The notes under the pieces were generated by a model. It did no database searches. It was not told where the DNA came from and saw only the letters and a program-made list of their open reading frames with translations. Shown one piece after another: positions 33,002 through 43,500 of a DNA stretch of 64,000 bases. Source of the stretch: Maniola hyperantus. Its lineage: Eukaryota > Arthropoda > Insecta > Lepidoptera > Nymphalidae. The stretch spans positions 17,422,418 through 17,486,417 of the forward strand of contig NC_048564.1 of the NCBI RefSeq assembly GCF_902806685.2, given 5' to 3'. Position 1 is the first letter of the stretch, and each line of letters opens with the position of its first letter. Made by a program: the position numbers and the translations under genes.

Positions 33002-33865
33002 AATCTTATTGTTATTATTTGAATCTAATTAATAAGACTATGTATGTAAATATCAAAAGGAAAGTAAAAATTAAAATGTATTTATACATTATCAGGCCAG
33101 AACAATGTATATATGATTCAACGTTTCATCGCAACTAATAAAATTGCTGTTGCGTGATTTTTTTTAAATTATATTGTAGGTTATGCCTTCATTGATCGTC
33201 TCCGTGTAAACATATGGTGAAGATGTTCGCAGACAGAAGGAACTCCGCATTAAGAGTGATCACTCTTAATCAGTGCAATAACTTGACAAAGTATCTATAG
33301 TAATTTTTAACCATTAGTATAATATTTTAGTATTATAATTAAAAGCAAATCGAAGTTGGTTAAGTTTTATTAAAAAGAACTTATTTTAAAGTTGTATTAA
33401 ATTACCTATATATTAATATTATATTTTTGAATGGAAAGATTATTTACCTATATTCATAGAACGTTAATTGATAGGAAATATTTGTACCCATATGTTTTAC
33501 TTTGCGCACCATGTTGACACTGTTTTTAAAATAATACCTTATTATGTTTGTGCAATAAGTAGGTATGTATGTACACGCTTGTTTGTTGTTTAAGGATATA
33601 ACGCAATATACATAATATGTGATTATATGTGGGTTGTATCAATAAATGTAGCCTCAGTATAAAACGGTGATTGTTTCATTTCAGTCAAGTTTTTTATGAT
33701 ATTGCGTAAAGGGGTAACATTTTTTGAGAACGTTTCCGTTCCGAACGTTTTTTAACAGTTCCCTCCATATAAAGGTGCGCCGTTGCTAGAATTGTTTCGA
33801 TATACGGTCTGTATATTATGGTGAAAAGGCAATAAAAAAAAGAAAATACTGGGGAGCAAGAAAAA
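33002..33865. other. AT-rich spacer, no gene recognised
   Basis: About 860 bp. The short frames on the minus strand (33,694-34,025) overlap the next repeat and have no recognisable content. Confidence 0.5.
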
Positions 33866-34293
33866 AAACCGGCCAAGTGCGAGTCAGACTCGCGCAATGA
33901 GGGTTCCGTATACTACAGTCGTATTTTTTCGACATTTTGCAGGATAATTCAAAAACTATGATACATAAAAAAATGAAAATCTGTTTTAGAATGCACAGGT
34001 GAAGACCTTTCATATGACACTCCACTTGATATAGTTATCTTATTTAGAAAATTGAAAATACTAATTATTAGTTCATGACCACAATTTAATTTTTTTTGTG
34101 TGATGTAAGCCTAAATTTGCGGTTTTCAGATATTTCCCCAAATTTCAGCTAAAAGATCTACCTACCTGCCAAATTTCATGATTCTAGGTCAACGGGAAGT
34201 ACCCTTGTAGAAGTAGGTTTCATGACAGACAGACAGACAACAAATTGATCCTATAAGGGTTTCGTTTTTCCTTTTGAGGTACGGAACCCTAAA
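33866..34293. mobile_element. Dispersed lepidopteran repeat (ccggccaagtgcgagtc family), copy 1
   Basis: It begins aaaccggccaagtgcgagtc and ends with ccttttgaggtacggaaccct. A second, shorter copy follows at 34,386-34,643, inverted-end copies occur at 38,120-38,392, and fragments occur near 46,880 and 49,355-50,010. It contains a short gacagacagaca run. It is non-coding, and its transposition class is not known to me. Confidence 0.75.
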
Positions 34294-34385
34294 AAGGATA
34301 ATTCATTGTTCTTTTTCCTGAATTGCTTGAAGATGACATTTTTGATCTACTTTCGAATGAAATTTTATATAAATAATTATATAAA

Positions 34386-34643
34386 AACCGGCCAAGTGCG
34401 AGTCAGGCTCGCGCAATGAGGGTTGAAAATACTAATTATTAGTTCATGACCACAATTTAATTTTTTTTGTGTGATCTAACCCTAAATTTACGGTTTTCAG
34501 ATTTTTCCCCAAATGTCAGCTATAAGATCTACCTACCTGCCTAATTTCATGATTCTAGGTCAACGGGAAGTACCCTGTAGGTTTCTTGACAGACAGACCT
34601 ATAAGGGTTCTGTTTTTCCTTTTGAGGTACGGAACCCTAAAAA
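34386..34643. mobile_element. Dispersed repeat (ccggccaagtgcgagtc family), copy 2, internally deleted
   Basis: Same start and end as the copy 90 bp upstream, but the part from gttccgta to about ttgaaaatac is missing. The remaining sequence is closely similar. Two neighbouring copies in the same orientation suggest a local duplication or repeated insertion. Confidence 0.75.
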
Positions 34644-35373
34644 GTAAAATAGAAAACAAGATACCAACTGGAGAAACGCCATTCGAAACGCGTTAGTTGT
34701 GTTTTTGGAAATAGAACGAAAGTACGCAAGCGTTCTTTCTGACCGCCGCGGTCTGGCTGCCTATTGTCTGCGCGGCGCCATAACCTTACAGAGGTTACAA
34801 AGAACGTGGAACGCAGAACTCAGACGGCTGAACTCTTGCTGTCTGCGCGGGCTCTTGTGTATCCACCAATTTAAGGAGTGGTTCCGACATCAATATTCTG
34901 AGTTGTGATGAAAAAAGTTTAATGTAAGGTTTAATATTTTCTTTTAACGTTTCAAAATTATGACAGTTGTGACAGTTATTCATGACAACTTTGACTGTTT
35001 AATAGGTAAATAAATCGTTACAATATTATTTGTTCCTTTTGGTTTTATATGCCGATGGTTTTATATATTTTAATTTATAATTTGTAAGTGTGTATTTTTT
35101 GCTGAACACAGCATTAAATTATTACTATCTGTATTGATTGTAGAAGCGTTGATCAAGTCGCATGCCGAAATCAGAGTTTTGGCCGTTCCCGAGTAAGACT
35201 GGCGAGGAGCACAATGTTGGGGAGCCGTCTGTATTGGTAAGGACCTGCGGGGTGACTCGCTAACTCGGGGTGAGATCTTTCATACTAGCTCCTCAACTGT
35301 CGCCAAGCGATGGCGAGTGTGAACACGATCCCTGTTGCCCGCTCGCCTTCACTCGGCGAGCGTGTAGAGCCAG
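34644..35373. other. No gene assigned; possible upstream part of the ODF2-like gene
   Basis: About 730 bp, richer in GC than its surroundings from 34,690 to 34,880 and again from 35,160 to 35,370. An open frame at 34,699-34,908 (+) and an acceptor/donor-bounded stretch at 35,142-35,190 were inspected. Neither could be joined in phase to the downstream exons. Confidence 0.3.
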
Positions 35374-35505
35374 TATAAAGCGCACTCTGACTTTGCTCAG
35401 ACTTAAGATTGAGTTAAAAAGAGACAGATTTATGTGAGAGATATACCTCTGTCTCGTTTTAACTCTGTCTTAAGTCTAAGCGAAGTCAGAGTACGCTCTT
35501 TTATA
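35374..35505. mobile_element. Foldback MITE (gcgcactctgactttg family), copy 1
   Basis: The two halves are near-perfect inverted copies. gcgcactctgactttgctc, cagacttaaga, gagttaaaa and gagacaga are mirrored as tctgtctcg, ttttaactc, tcttaagtct and gcgaagtcagagt. A half copy lies at 56,262-56,345. Non-coding. Confidence 0.75.
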
Positions 35506-35513
35506 GGTATCAC

Positions 35514-35657
35514 CCTCAGTGTTCAGTGATGAATGATAGCGGTTGAGCTCTTTTGACATTTATTTTTAATCCATTGAAGGTTTTCTACGCAAAACCATTT
35601 TAGTGACACTCGGTGAATCAGTAATGTAGAACCAACCAATATCAAATGAACACTGAG
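35514..35657. mobile_element. Small element with 11-bp inverted ends
   Basis: ctcagtgttca at the left end is mirrored by tgaacactgag at the right end, 144 bp overall. With such short ends this could be chance, so confidence is low. Confidence 0.3.
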
Positions 35658-35751
35658 TTAGCGACTAAGGACTAGCACACCCACCCCGGCCTCGCTCGAC
35701 TGGAATTTCTGAAAATTGGATGGAATGGAATGGAACATTTAGGTATCTAAA

Positions 35752-35990
35752 TATACATATAAAAGGAAAGTGACTGTCTGACTGTTCTATCAACACACAG
35801 CTCAAACTACTGGATGGATCGGGCTGAAGTTTGGCATGCAGATAGCTATTATGACGTAAGCCAGATGCCTAAGAAAGGATTTTTGAAAATTCAACCCCTC
35901 CAATTTTCAAAAAATTCAAAATTTTCAAAAAAAATTGAAAATTCAATCGAACTCGGGATCTCCCACTAATGAGACGACAGCGCTTACCAC
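35752..35990 (+). mobile_element. Helitron-like element (class B), 3'-truncated
   Basis: It starts atataaaaggaaa with a gactgtctgactg run, then cacagctcaaactactgga and tcgggctgaa. These blocks are shared by the copies at 42,005, 45,545, 50,275 and 56,612. The usual hairpin/CTAG end is missing here. Confidence 0.6.
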
Positions 35991-36124
35991 TGCGCGACGG
36001 AGGTCGTTTATCGTCGAGAAACTATCTAGCAATGGATATCTATCGGTTTATAACGATGATGATGAAATGTGTTCACTATGAAAGGTCGGTTAACGGTTTG
36101 TACGTAGCGCGAAGCCCGTAGCTG

Positions 36125-36350
36125 TATAGATATAGTTCAATCCATGAAGACGCGCCCCACTATTGTTCGTGCGGGGAAACCACAGCTGCGGAGAGAGATT
36201 TATCTTGTGCGTGTGCCCACATCGCTGATCGGTGCTTCGTGCGTTACGACTTACGATAGAACTCACACTCTAACTGTGCATTAGCACATTTGCATTGCAA
36301 CCGATTGGGACAAAGAGTGGGGCGCTTCATCATGGATTGAACTATCTATA
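36125..36350. mobile_element. MITE with about 33-bp inverted ends, next to an ODF2-like exon
   Basis: The left end reads tatagatatagttcaatcc, then atgaagacgcgcccc. The right end is its complement with small changes (ggggcgcttcatcatgg, attgaactatctata). The element is 226 bp, non-coding, and ends 17 bp before the exon starting at 36,368. Confidence 0.75.
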
Positions 36351-36367
36351 ACATGGGATGGTTTCAG

Positions 36368-36469
36368 CACAAGCAAGTGGTGGTCATGGAGAGCGAGATG
36401 GAGGCGATGCGGCTGGAACTGGCGGCGATCAAGCGAGAGCGGTTGTGTGCGACCAGTCGCCAGCCAACG
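36368..36469 (+). CDS. ODF2: ODF2-like exon (first one mapped)
   Basis: 34 codons, phase 0 at both ends, with acceptor ggtttcag and donor acg|gtaact. It encodes HKQVVVMESEMEAMRLELAA and a basic continuation with heptad character. This aligns by eye with the AAKQVMAL region of ODF2. The MITE at 36,125-36,350 supplies the sequence just upstream of the acceptor. Confidence 0.7.
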
Positions 36470-37542
36470 GTAACTATAATGATAATTTAAATTTCTAATA
36501 ATTTATTCAAAATCTATACTAATATTATAAATGCAAAAGTGTGTCCGTCTGTCTGTCTGCTAGCTTTTCACGGCCCAACCGTTCAACCGATTTCGATGAA
36601 ATTTGGTACAGATCTATCTTACATACCGGGGAAGGACATAGGCTATTTTTTATTCCCGAAAATAAAAGAGTTTCTTTAAAGAAAACAAATGGACTACATT
36701 ATAGGGCTACCTGCGATAAATGTACTTACATGTGACACCTGCCAGTGACGTCGAGATGGCGACGTTTTGTTAGAAGTTCCCTGACCGTCGCGTCGTGTAC
36801 TGTGGCGAAACCTTGTAATTACTTCATCTCAACTACTGCTCCTCGTAACATTGCTATATGTGTTTCCACAGGAGTCGGACGAAATGTTCTTAGAAAAAGA
36901 TACTTTACCCTTCTATAAGAACGTGATCAAGTCTCAAAACGAAGAAGAGTTTGGTGTGAAACTTTCTCCGCTAAAAACAGTTAAGAACCTAGTCCTAGAA
37001 ATATTATATCTCGTCGAGCGACGGTTGCAATTGGCTGACGCGTAGTACGGGTATAGGTAGTCCTTTTTTTAAATTCAGATACAAGTTAGCACTTGACTGC
37101 AATCTCACCTGGTGGTAAGTGATGATGGAAACTAAGATGGATGCGGGCTAACCTGGAAGGGGTATGGCAGTTTTTATTGAACCCATACCCGTTTGGCTTC
37201 TACACGGCATCGTACGGAACGCTAAATCGCTTGGGAAAATAACTAATTTCGGAAGTTGGTGGCAATCCTTAACCTTTCTTATTCTGATGGTGCTCAGTAG
37301 TGGCCCGGTGATTGGTTGATCGTGAGTTAATAAATAATTAATACAGATAATAAAGAGAGGTCTCTTACGAAGTTATTACTATTCAAAGGTGGGACAGCTT
37401 CGCGAAGATCTGATACGAGCCAAGAACACAGCCGACGAGGAGCGGTCCCAGAGAGAGAAGTCGGAACGGAAACTGAGAGATCTGGAAACGAGGCTCAACA
37501 GCATCTGCAGTAGAGGCGTTGTGGAAGTTAAGGTTAAACAAG

Positions 37543-37584
<42 letters not shown>

Positions 37585-40500
37585 GTCGTACCTATTCCTC
37601 AATGCTGAGGGTCGAGACATTACTCCTCTCGCGCCATTTGAACTCTATGGGTCAACTGTTATGTCAAAAGTACGGTTCACCTTAAAGTTAGGACTAAAAT
37701 CGGGGTTTTGACATGAAATATGACACAAAAAGTTAAAATGACGCGTGAGGAGTTAAATTTTACAATTTATATCTATGTCCGTTATACCATCCAACCGATG
37801 AGCCCCAAACCGGTTTCATTAGAAAGACAATAATGTAAAGATGGTTTTAGAGTTGTTTTAGCGTAGCAGCACACGCCGGGTATCCGCTAGTTTATATTAA
37901 ACTTCGTAAGTAGGAAACCTTCGCCCACCCGTGCGAAGTCAGAGCGATTCACAGGATGTTTATGTTATATCAGGAGACTCGAAAAACAAGCGATGAGGTT
38001 GTAAATTTGAAGAAGCAGCTTAGAAGTTTGAGAGAAGAGGTCGAAGAACTGAAAATAACGGCCACTGAGAAAACCGATGAGGTGCAAGAGTATAGGATAA
38101 AGGTAACCCGTTCGTTGTACAAACACCGGTCAGGCGCGAGTCGGACTCGCACACCAAGAGTTCCGTAACGTTGTACAAGAAATAACACTTTTTAATTTTT
38201 TTGTGATGTACCTAACCACAAATAGGGTCTTGGACTGTAGTAATAAACTAAAATGATTTTTGTATAGCGGTCGTTTATGGGGCTAGAATTTATTATTAAA
38301 GAGAATAATTATAAAAAAACATGATTTAAAAAAATACGACTGTAGTACGGAACCCTCGGTGCGCGAGCCCGACTCGCACTTGGCCGGTTTTATTCTCTAG
38401 GGATACGGAATCCTATAAATATCTAAAAAGTTTATAGGGGAAAATACTTAAAGGTTTATGGGGGAAAATACTTAATAGGTTTATGGGGGAAAATACCTAA
38501 TGGGTTTATGGGCGATAATACCTATAATGGGTTCAATTTCAATTTCAATTTTTATTTATTGCATTTCCATAACTCATTACATCATATTAAGCATGTATAA
38601 AGTATTATGGATACCCAGTTTGGGTGTCGCAATTTGGTCCTTAGACCTTGGTAGGGAGACCGATATTATCTACACTTATAATATTATAAAGAGGAAAACT
38701 TTGTTTGTTTGTTTGTTTGTTTGTTTGTTTGTTTGTTTGTTTGTTTGTACTGAATAGGCTCAAAAACTACTAGACCGATTTTAAAAATTCTTTCACCATT
38801 CGAAAGCTACATTATCCACGAGTAACATAGGCTATATTTTATTTTGGAAAAAAATAGGGTTCCGTAAGATATTTGGGTTTTTCGGACACAAGGTGTAAAA
38901 AATCAACCAGAAAAGTTACTTATTTTGCGTACGCTGCCTAAACTATAAAAGATAGAACCATAAAATGTTCTAATTAATTGTAGATCTTATAAATATCTAC
39001 AAAAAAGTCCGCGACACACTATACCCATCTATGTCGAGTGAGGCACAGCAACCATTTTTTTATTTAAAAATCTTGAATTTTTTTTGGACTACATTTAAAC
39101 GCGTTTATTTTACTCATGCTATTAATCCTTATCAAAATAAATGATTTCATCACTAAGAACAGTTTATGGAGATAATATTTGGTCTTTGAATGATTAAAAT
39201 TGGACGTTTGGTTTTGAAGTTATGGCGAAATTAAAATATTACGATTTCTGCTGCACGGCCCGTTGTATTATATTATATAAAGAGGTAATGTCGTTAAGTT
39301 TGTTTGTAGGGGGTAATCTTTAGAACTACTGAACCGATTTTAAAAATTCTTTCACCAGTAGAAAGCTACATTATTCCTGAGTGACATAGGCTATACGGGA
39401 TCTTTAAAAACCTAAATCTACGCGGGCGAAGCCGCGGGGATCATATTATATAAAGAGGTAATGTCGTTAAGTTTGTTTGTAGGGGGTAATCTTTAGAACT
39501 ACTGAACCGATTTTAAAAATTCTTTCACCAGTAGAAAGCTACATTATTCCTGAGTGACATAGGCTATACGGGATCTTTAAAAACCTAAATCTACGCGGGC
39601 GAAGCCGCGGGGATCAGCTAGTTATTTATTTTTATGTTCGTCGTTTAGGAAATCATTTACGGCATAGTAGCCCTTTTCTAATAAAAAGTTTTTTAATATT
39701 TTGTTGAATTTATTTTCATTGTTTATGTTACGAATTTTGTCTGGTAAATTATTATATCTTTATAGACATTACGTAGGGACTCGAGGTATGCAGTACTAAT
39801 TTTGATTGCGGAAGGTTTAATTTATTTGCATGTCTTTCGGGAAATCGACGGGATTTGATTTCTTTTTTTGTGTATAAGTGTATATTTCTTTTTACAAATT
39901 TGCATATTTCGAGGATATATATGGAAGGTAGGGTAAGAATTTTTAATTTTTTGAAATGAGGTGAACATGAGTCTGTAATGGGAACATGGGTTTATGGGGG
40001 ATAATACCTATAATGGGTTTATGGGGGATAATACCTATAATGGGTTTATGGGGGATAATACCTATAATGGGTTTATGGGGGATAATACCTATAATGGGTT
40101 TATGGGCGATAATACCTATAATGGGTTTATGGGGGATAATACCTATAATGGGTTTATGGGCGATAATACCTATAATGGGTTTATGGGCGATAATACCTAT
40201 AACGGGTTAATGGGGGATAATACCTATAATGGGTTTATGGGGGATAATACCTATAATGGGTTTATGGGGATAATACCTATAATGGGTTAATGGGGGATAA
40301 TACCTATAATGGGTTTATGGGGGATAATACCTATAATGGGTTTATGGGGGATAATACATATAATGGGTTTATGGGGGATAATACCTATAATGGGTTTATG
40401 GGGGATAATACCTATAATGGGTTTATGGGGAATAATACCTATAATGGGTTTATGGGCGATAATACCTATAATGGGTTTATGGGGGGATGATACCTATAAT

Positions 40501-43500
40501 GGGTTAATGGGGGATAATACCTATAAATGTACGGGAGCGGTGTGCAGGCTCGACCGTACCAAAGGGGAGATCTCCCACCGAGCGGTTGGTTGTGCTCGGT
40601 AGCGCCAGCTGGGCCGACGGTTATGTCTTGAAACTTCTATATATAGTCCAGATTGCAGAAAACTCCTTTAGTGCGATTACCATCGGCGGTACATTTGTTC
40701 GGGACTACGTCATCGATTGAACAGCGCCATCTAGTTTCTATTGTGGTAACCGCCACAATGGGTTAATGGGGGATAATACCTATAATGGGTTTATGGGGGA
40801 TAATACCTATAATGGGTTAATGGGGGATAATACCTATAATGGGTTTATGGGGGATAATACCTATAATGGGTTTATGGGGGATAATACCTATAATGGGTTA
40901 ATGGGGGATAATACCTATAATGGGTTTATGGGGGATAATATCTATAATGGGTTTATGGGGGATAATACCTATAATGGGTTTATGGGGGATAATACCTATA
41001 ATGGGTTTATGGGGGATAATACCTATAATGGGTTTATGGGGGATAATACCTATAATGGGTTTATGGGCGATAATACCTATAATGGGTTAGTGGGGGATAA
41101 TACCTATAATGGATTTATGGGGGATAATACCTATAATGGGTTTATGGGGGATAATACCTTTAATGGGTTTATGGGGGGGGGGGGGGGGATACCTATAATG
41201 GGTTAATGGGGGATAATACCTATAAATGTACGGGAGCGGTGTGCAGGCTCGACCGTACCAAAGGGGAGATCTCCCACCGAGCGGTTGGTTGTGCTCGGTA
41301 GCGCCAGCTGGGCCGACGGTTATGTCTTGAAACTTCTATATATAGTCCAGATTGCAGAAAACTCCTTTAGTGCGATTACCATCGGCGGTACATTTGTTCG
41401 GGACTACGTCATCGATTGAACAGCGCCATCTAGTTTCTATTGTGGTAACCGCCACAATGGGTTAATGGGGGATAATACCTATAATGGGTTTATGGGGGAT
41501 AATACCTATAATGGGTTTATGGGGGATAATACCTATAATGGGTTGATGGGGGATAATACCTATAATGGGTTTATGGGGGATAATACCTATAATGGGTTTA
41601 TGGGGGATAATACCTATAATGGGTTAATGGGGGATAATACCTATAATGGGTTTATGGGGGATAATATCTATAATGGGTTTATGGGGGATAATACCTATAA
41701 TGGGTTTATGGGGGATAATACCTATAATGGGTTTATGGGGGATAATACCTATAATGGGTTTATGGGCGATAATACCTATAATGGGTTAGTGGGGGATAAT
41801 ACCTATAATGGATTTATGGGGGATAATACCTATAATGGGTTTATGGGGGATAATACCTATAATGGGTTTATGGGGGATAATACCTATAATGGGTTTATGG
41901 GGGATAATACCTATAATGGGTTTATGGGCGATAATACTTATAATGGGTTTATCGGGGATATTACCTACCTAATAGGTTTATGGGTGATGATAATACCTAA
42001 TAGGTACCTATACTTATACATAAAAGGAAAAACTGACTGACTGACTGACTGATCTATCAGCACAGCTCAAACTACTACACGGATCGGGCTGGGCATGCAG
42101 ATAGCTCTCTATTCAAGTACGACATAGACATGCGCTAAAAAAGGATTTTTGAAATCTTAGAGGTTAAATTCTCTACTTTATCCCCTAAGGGGTTAAAATA
42201 GAGATTTGAAATGAGTGTGGTCCACGCGGAGGAAGTCGCGGTAATGAGCTAGTTAAGGTCATATAAGTTTTAATTTTTAGTATCTCCAAGCTCAGCAGCT
42301 AGTCGAAGAGTTGAGAAGACAGATTGACGTGATGGAAGTGGACAACAAACAAGTGTCGGATCAAATTCAAATTGAAATACAAACAATGAAGGTAGGCGTA
42401 AGGTTTATACCTAACAGTTTTACGTAATACCTATTAGGTACTCCTGGAATACCTAGCTAATGGACTGAGACTGCCTAATGGATGACTGGCCAGGGCCAGA
42501 CATCCGATATTTTAAAAAGCTGAAAGTTTATCTGCGTATTTTCCCCAACACTTTTTTTTTAAATTTATTTATAGACAAGCGCTTGGCTGCAATGAGGCCC
42601 TCCGCCCTGGTGACAAGTGCAAGTGCAGCCTAAGATGGTCCCACTCCAGGTCTTTAACTATATCCATCCAAAAAATCACGTCGATCAGTTGCTCAGTTGC
42701 GACGTGATTGTAGGACAAACCAACAGATCAACAAACCAAAAAACCAACAAACACACACACTTTCCCTGCTTTCGCATTTATAATATGTGTTATGTGTACG
42801 GATACTAACGTATGGATTCAAAATATTTTATTTTATTTTTATTTTATTCGTTTTTTGTAATCAACAGCGATATATACAATATAATTTTACATAATAACAG
42901 ACTGAAAATAAGGCCAAATAGGATTACATTTTTTTACAGATTACATAAATAGATATTAATTATAAATTTATAAATTTATAACAGTACGTTTGATAATTTA
43001 AACAATATATCACGAACATTTCAACCGATTTTGATGAAATTTGGTACAGAGTTAGCTTATATCCCGGGAAGGACATAGGCTACTTTTTATCTCGGAAAAT
43101 TAAAGAGTTCCCGCGGTATTTTAAACTACGTAAATCCACGCGGACGAAGTCGCGGGCATCGTCTAGTCATCCACAATGCTTAAAACACAATAGGTACCAT
43201 AATATTATCACACTTACGTAGGGAGGGACAAAAACCGCTCAAATATTTCCATTGAGTAATGGAAAAAAATACCGTGAGAATGATGCAGTGTTTATAGGAT
43301 TTTATTGAAGTAGGTATTTGTTTATAATAACTAATGTCACGTAATAAGTTCACGATTGCGTCTTGCAATTTATACTTGCCCACAATATGGAGCAATCATT
43401 GGTTTTATTATATTTATTTTATTTTATTTGGGACAGTAAACAATTACATATTAAAAGTTAAAACTAGGTACGACTTAAATCTAACAAAATTGACAAAATA

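Larger units (their letters stand above)
38528..39985 (-). mobile_element. LINE 3' end inserted in the minisatellite, itself interrupted
   Basis: On the minus strand, 39,624-about 39,770 encodes the end of a non-LTR retrotransposon ORF (NLPDKIRNINNENKFNKILK ... GYYAVNDFLND, then stop). The 3' UTR resumes at about 38,655 and ends in a (TTGAAA)n-type tail at 38,528-38,545. A Helitron-like block (38,656-39,621) splits the two pieces immediately after the stop codon. Minisatellite units lie directly on both sides. Confidence 0.75.

Noticed and set aside
34699..34908. 70-codon ORF with a repeated CLRG motif
   Set aside because: No similarity that I recognise, length near random expectation, and no splice context.
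35142..35190. A 49-nt exon of the ODF2-like gene (ALIKSHAEIRVLAVP)
   Set aside because: Bounded by plausible gattgtag and gtaaga, but it would leave two bases of a codon while the next exon (36,368) starts in phase 0. Without transcript support it cannot be joined.
39986..42040. Long ORFs repeating FMGDNTYNG or MGLWGIIPI
   Set aside because: By-products of the 27-bp minisatellite (nine codons per unit) in several frames, located in an intron.
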